Made by a program: the position numbers and the translations under genes
NCBI GenBank assembly: GCA_016183075.1
Contig: JACPFH010000100.1
Location: 1-5,506, forward strand
From: Deltaproteobacteria bacterium
Lineage (GTDB): Bacteria > Desulfobacterota > Binatia > UBA9968
Direction of reading: 5' to 3'
DNA: 5,506 nt
Part shown: positions 5,425 to 5,506 of the stretch, in pieces
Numbering within the stretch: position 1 is the stretch's first letter
Layout: each line of letters opens with the position of its first letter
The notes under the pieces: model-generated
Seen by the model: only the letters and a program-made list of their open reading frames with translations
Database searches by the model: none
What the model was told of the DNA's origin: nothing

Positions 5425-5506
5425 GTGAAGAAAGAAACCTGGGATGCGTTTAAGAATGCCTCGCTCGGCGCCGAAAACAAGGCTTACGAAATTATCGCCA
5501 AGTTAG
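5425..5506 (+). CDS. Hypothetical protein, N-terminus only (cut by window end)
   Basis: A GTG at 5425 follows the strong ribosome binding site at 5414-5420, and the frame stays open to the window end (27 complete codons). The visible protein starts KKETWDAFKNASLGAENKAYE and continues IIAKL, a charged, probably helical stretch without signal peptide or membrane segment. I do not recognise the family. The 11-base gap to the thiamine-diphosphate enzyme means the two are almost surely co-transcribed, so this product may act in the same pathway or complex. Confidence 0.7.
   Translation, partial: MKKETWDAFKNASLGAENKAYEIIAKL

Overview
The window looks like a stretch of chromosome from an uncultured, fairly GC-rich bacterium. 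Genes are bacterial in style: Shine-Dalgarno sites, GTG starts and ATGA overlaps. I cannot name the lineage from sequence alone. All supported genes lie on the + strand.

The left half (1-2548) is a graveyard of defence-type genes. In order it holds: an SF2 helicase/DUF3427 gene that enters from the left and has lost its middle (1-1102); the N-terminus of a GIY-YIG nuclease (1183-1497); an open stretch of unknown origin (1341-1529); a HepT-like HEPN toxin without its N-terminus and with a one-base deletion (1502-1749); the first ~65 residues of a PLD-like protein (1749-1961); a possible tail of an unknown gene (2023-2169); and a short C-terminal tail resembling a type I restriction-modification subunit (2420-2548). 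None of these looks intact. Several breaks lie next to short G-rich or dispersed repeats.

The middle (2564-3276) is an intact toxin-first type II toxin-antitoxin pair, HigB/RelE-like plus XRE antitoxin, with an inverted repeat just upstream that could be its operator. It is bracketed by two direct copies of a ~59-74 bp dispersed repeat (1947-2020 and 3321-3392). A second 25-bp repeat follows each copy (2203-2227 and 3480-3504).

The right part (3713-5506) is an ordinary metabolic operon. A full-length 566-residue thiamine-diphosphate enzyme of the acetolactate synthase/benzoylformate decarboxylase superfamily is followed after 11 bases by a second gene cut by the window end. From memory of the family, both active-site histidines of benzoylformate decarboxylase seem to be replaced, so the substrate is open.

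I did not find an intact new defence system. The most informative signals are the serial decay of several defence genes, the repeats near the breaks, the surviving toxin-antitoxin pair between them, and the unassigned thiamine-diphosphate enzyme.
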